From JBLRWS01 sp047921075 (lineage in GTDB: Bacteria; Bacteroidota; Rhodothermia; Balneolales; Balneolaceae), in the NCBI GenBank assembly GCA_047921075.1, contig JBLRWS010000097.1, positions 1-6,462 on the forward strand: a DNA stretch of 6,462 nucleotides. The letters run 5' to 3'. A program made the position numbers and the translations under genes. Positions 6,445 through 6,462 of this stretch are shown in pieces. The notes beneath the pieces were generated by a model, which made no database searches, was not told where the DNA came from, and saw only the letters and a list, made by a program, of their open reading frames with translations. Every line of letters begins with the position of its first letter. Position 1 is the first letter of the stretch.

Positions 6445-6462
6445 TCAGACATGGTATGTTTT
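6445..6462 (+). repeat. Repeat copy 3, reaching the window edge
   Basis: This copy is identical to copy 1 over all 18 bases and starts 91 bp after it. It forms a second inverted pair with copy 2 across a 29-bp spacer (6419-6447 between the 15-base cores). The window ends at its last base, so the match, and possibly the array, may continue. Confidence 0.85.

Noticed and set aside
6354..6462. CRISPR array reading of the terminal repeats
   Set aside because: The repeats alternate in orientation, the core is only 15-18 bp, and the spacers differ in length (33 and 29 bp). CRISPR repeats are direct and usually longer, and no cas gene is present.

Overview
The window holds six genes, all on the + strand: a truncated 5' gene, five complete genes, and a cluster of short repeats at the right edge. 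The organism is most likely a member of the Bacteroidota/Balneolota (FCB) group. The evidence is the close resemblance of the P5C dehydrogenase, the crotonase and the BY-kinase tail to proteins I know from that group. Most starts also lack a Shine-Dalgarno sequence, and one intergenic promoter candidate fits the TTTG / TAnnTTTG style of that group. This placement rests on recognition, not on a search.

Region 1 (1-936) is the end of a surface-polysaccharide locus. It has the C-terminal part of a Wzc-like tyrosine kinase (BY-kinase) with its tyrosine-rich tail, then a small secreted or membrane-anchored SLBB-domain protein. Region 2 (966-1628) is a PPP-family metallophosphatase beginning 29 bp after the SLBB gene. 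It could belong with the kinase locus or be an independent housekeeping gene.

Region 3 (about 1650-6338) is a catabolic run. A full-length PaaZ-type bifunctional enzyme (aldehyde dehydrogenase plus MaoC-like hydratase) is followed by a crotonase-family protein and an unfused L-glutamate gamma-semialdehyde (P5C) dehydrogenase. PaaZ opens the oxepin-CoA ring and oxidises the resulting aldehyde in aerobic phenylacetate degradation. The crotonase may carry out a neighbouring isomerisation or hydration step. The P5C dehydrogenase makes glutamate in proline catabolism, so the run may be a general catabolic cluster and not one pathway. No ring epoxidase (paaABCDE), CoA ligase (paaK) or thiolase gene is inside the window.

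Region 4 (6339-6462) is non-coding. It carries three copies of a roughly 15-18 bp repeat in alternating orientation, the last cut by the window edge. This is the least explained part of the window. I see no RNA genes, CRISPR arrays, transposase genes or integrated elements, and no clearly new multi-gene system.
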